From Acidobacteriaceae bacterium (lineage in GTDB: Bacteria; Acidobacteriota; Terriglobia; Bryobacterales; Bryobacteraceae): DNA of 7,089 nt. Both the position numbers and the translations under genes were made by a program. Below are positions 6,768 to 7,089 of this stretch, piece after piece; the first letter of the stretch is position 1, and every line of letters begins with the position of its first letter. The notes below the pieces were generated by a model that was not told the origin of the DNA, made no database searches, and worked only from the letters and a program-made list of their open reading frames with translations. The stretch covers positions 1-7,089 of the forward strand of contig JAFARV010001038.1 of NCBI GenBank assembly GCA_019245255.1, read 5' to 3'.

Positions 6768-7089
6768 CTATAGCGGCATCAGGCCGTGCTTCTTCGCTGG
6801 GCGCAGTTCGCGTTTTGTGTGTAGATATTCGAGCGACTGAGCGACATACTTGCGCGTTTCCGCGGGCTCGATTACCGCATCAATCAAGCCTCGCCCCGCA
6901 GCCACATACGGATTCGCAAACGCTTCCCGATACCGCTCGATTAGCTCCCTCCGCTTTTGAGGCTTATCTGTGGCTTCCTCCAGCTCTTTGCGGAACACGA
7001 TTTCGATTGCGCCCTCTGCGCCCATAACGGCGACCTCTGCTGTCGGCCAGCCAAACACGCGATCTGCTCCCAGGTCTCTGCTGCACATG
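6768..7089 (-). CDS. Acyl-CoA (propionyl-/methylmalonyl-CoA) carboxyltransferase subunit, C-terminal end only
   Basis: The last 107 codons of a carboxyltransferase (crotonase-fold, about 510 residues when complete) that moves carboxyl between biotin and propionyl-CoA/methylmalonyl-CoA. The fragment begins within the conserved block MCSRDLGAD, followed by WPTAEVAVMGAEGAIEIVFR, the standard C-terminal carboxyltransferase signature of PccB, MmdA and transcarboxylase 12S proteins. YREAFANPYVAAGRGLIDAVIEPAETR follows, and the end HTKRELRPAKKHGLMPL fits the usual [KR]HG..P-type tail. The ATG at 7088-7086 is an internal methionine, not the start, since the homologous block lies about 400 residues into the family. 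The stop is TAG at 6770-6768. The neighbours favour a propionyl-/methylmalonyl-CoA enzyme over methylcrotonyl- or geranyl-CoA carboxylases. PccB versus MmdA/12S cannot be separated from this fragment. Confidence 0.94.
   Translation of the reverse strand, partial: MCSRDLGADRVFGWPTAEVAVMGAEGAIEIVFRKELEEATDKPQKRRELIERYREAFANPYVAAGRGLIDAVIEPAETRKYVAQSLEYLHTKRELRPAKKHGLMPL

Noticed and set aside
7086..7088. ATG as the start of a short separate gene of 106 codons
   Set aside because: The encoded block MCSRDLGAD...WPTAEVAVMGAEGA is internal in carboxyltransferases; the gene begins outside the window.
1..7089. CRISPR arrays, insertion sequences, tRNA/rRNA genes, terminators
   Set aside because: No direct repeats, transposase-like proteins, RNA genes or hairpin-plus-T-run signals were noticed, and gaps between genes are at most 15 nt.

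Overview
The window is wall-to-wall coding on the minus strand. It holds eight genes, two of them cut by the window edges, and the largest gap between genes is 15 nt. Read in the direction of transcription (right to left), the order is: acyl-CoA carboxyltransferase C-terminus (7089-6768), a small delta/epsilon-like carboxylase subunit (6752-6402), a biotin carboxyl carrier protein (6391-6005), methylmalonyl-CoA epimerase (6008-5538), a shortened methylmalonyl-CoA mutase small subunit (5545-4418), the methylmalonyl-CoA mutase large catalytic subunit (4421-2262), the G-protein chaperone MeaB (2281-1262), and an acetyl-CoA hydrolase/succinate CoA-transferase family protein (1258 to beyond base 1).

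Junctions along the series are +15, +10, -4 (ATGA), -8, -4 (ATGA), -20 and +3 nt. I see no terminator or promoter between the genes, so this is almost certainly one polycistronic, translationally coupled operon. Its promoter lies beyond the right edge and its end beyond the left edge.

Together the genes encode the interconversion of propionyl-CoA and succinyl-CoA. The biotin-dependent subunits handle propionyl-CoA <-> (S)-methylmalonyl-CoA, the epimerase gives the (R) form, MutA/MutB with MeaB handle (R)-methylmalonyl-CoA <-> succinyl-CoA, and the CoA-transferase moves CoA between succinyl-CoA and a carboxylate such as propionate or acetate. The set can run towards propionate formation (Wood-Werkman type, or the E. 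coli Sbm operon logic) or towards propionate, odd-chain fatty acid or branched amino acid use. The sequence does not decide the direction. No biotin carboxylase, 5S subunit or membrane decarboxylase subunit is visible, so it is also open whether the biotin enzyme is a carboxylase, a transcarboxylase or a decarboxylase.

The organism is a bacterium with moderately high GC. The gene order, the heterodimeric mutase with a reduced small subunit and the protein style suggest a soil-type lineage such as Acidobacteriota; this is inference from general familiarity and is not certain. The genes are mostly well-known families. The parts most worth a second look are the 375-residue small mutase subunit, which lacks half the barrel and the whole B12 domain, and the soluble coiled-coil delta-like subunit between the carboxyltransferase and the biotin carrier.
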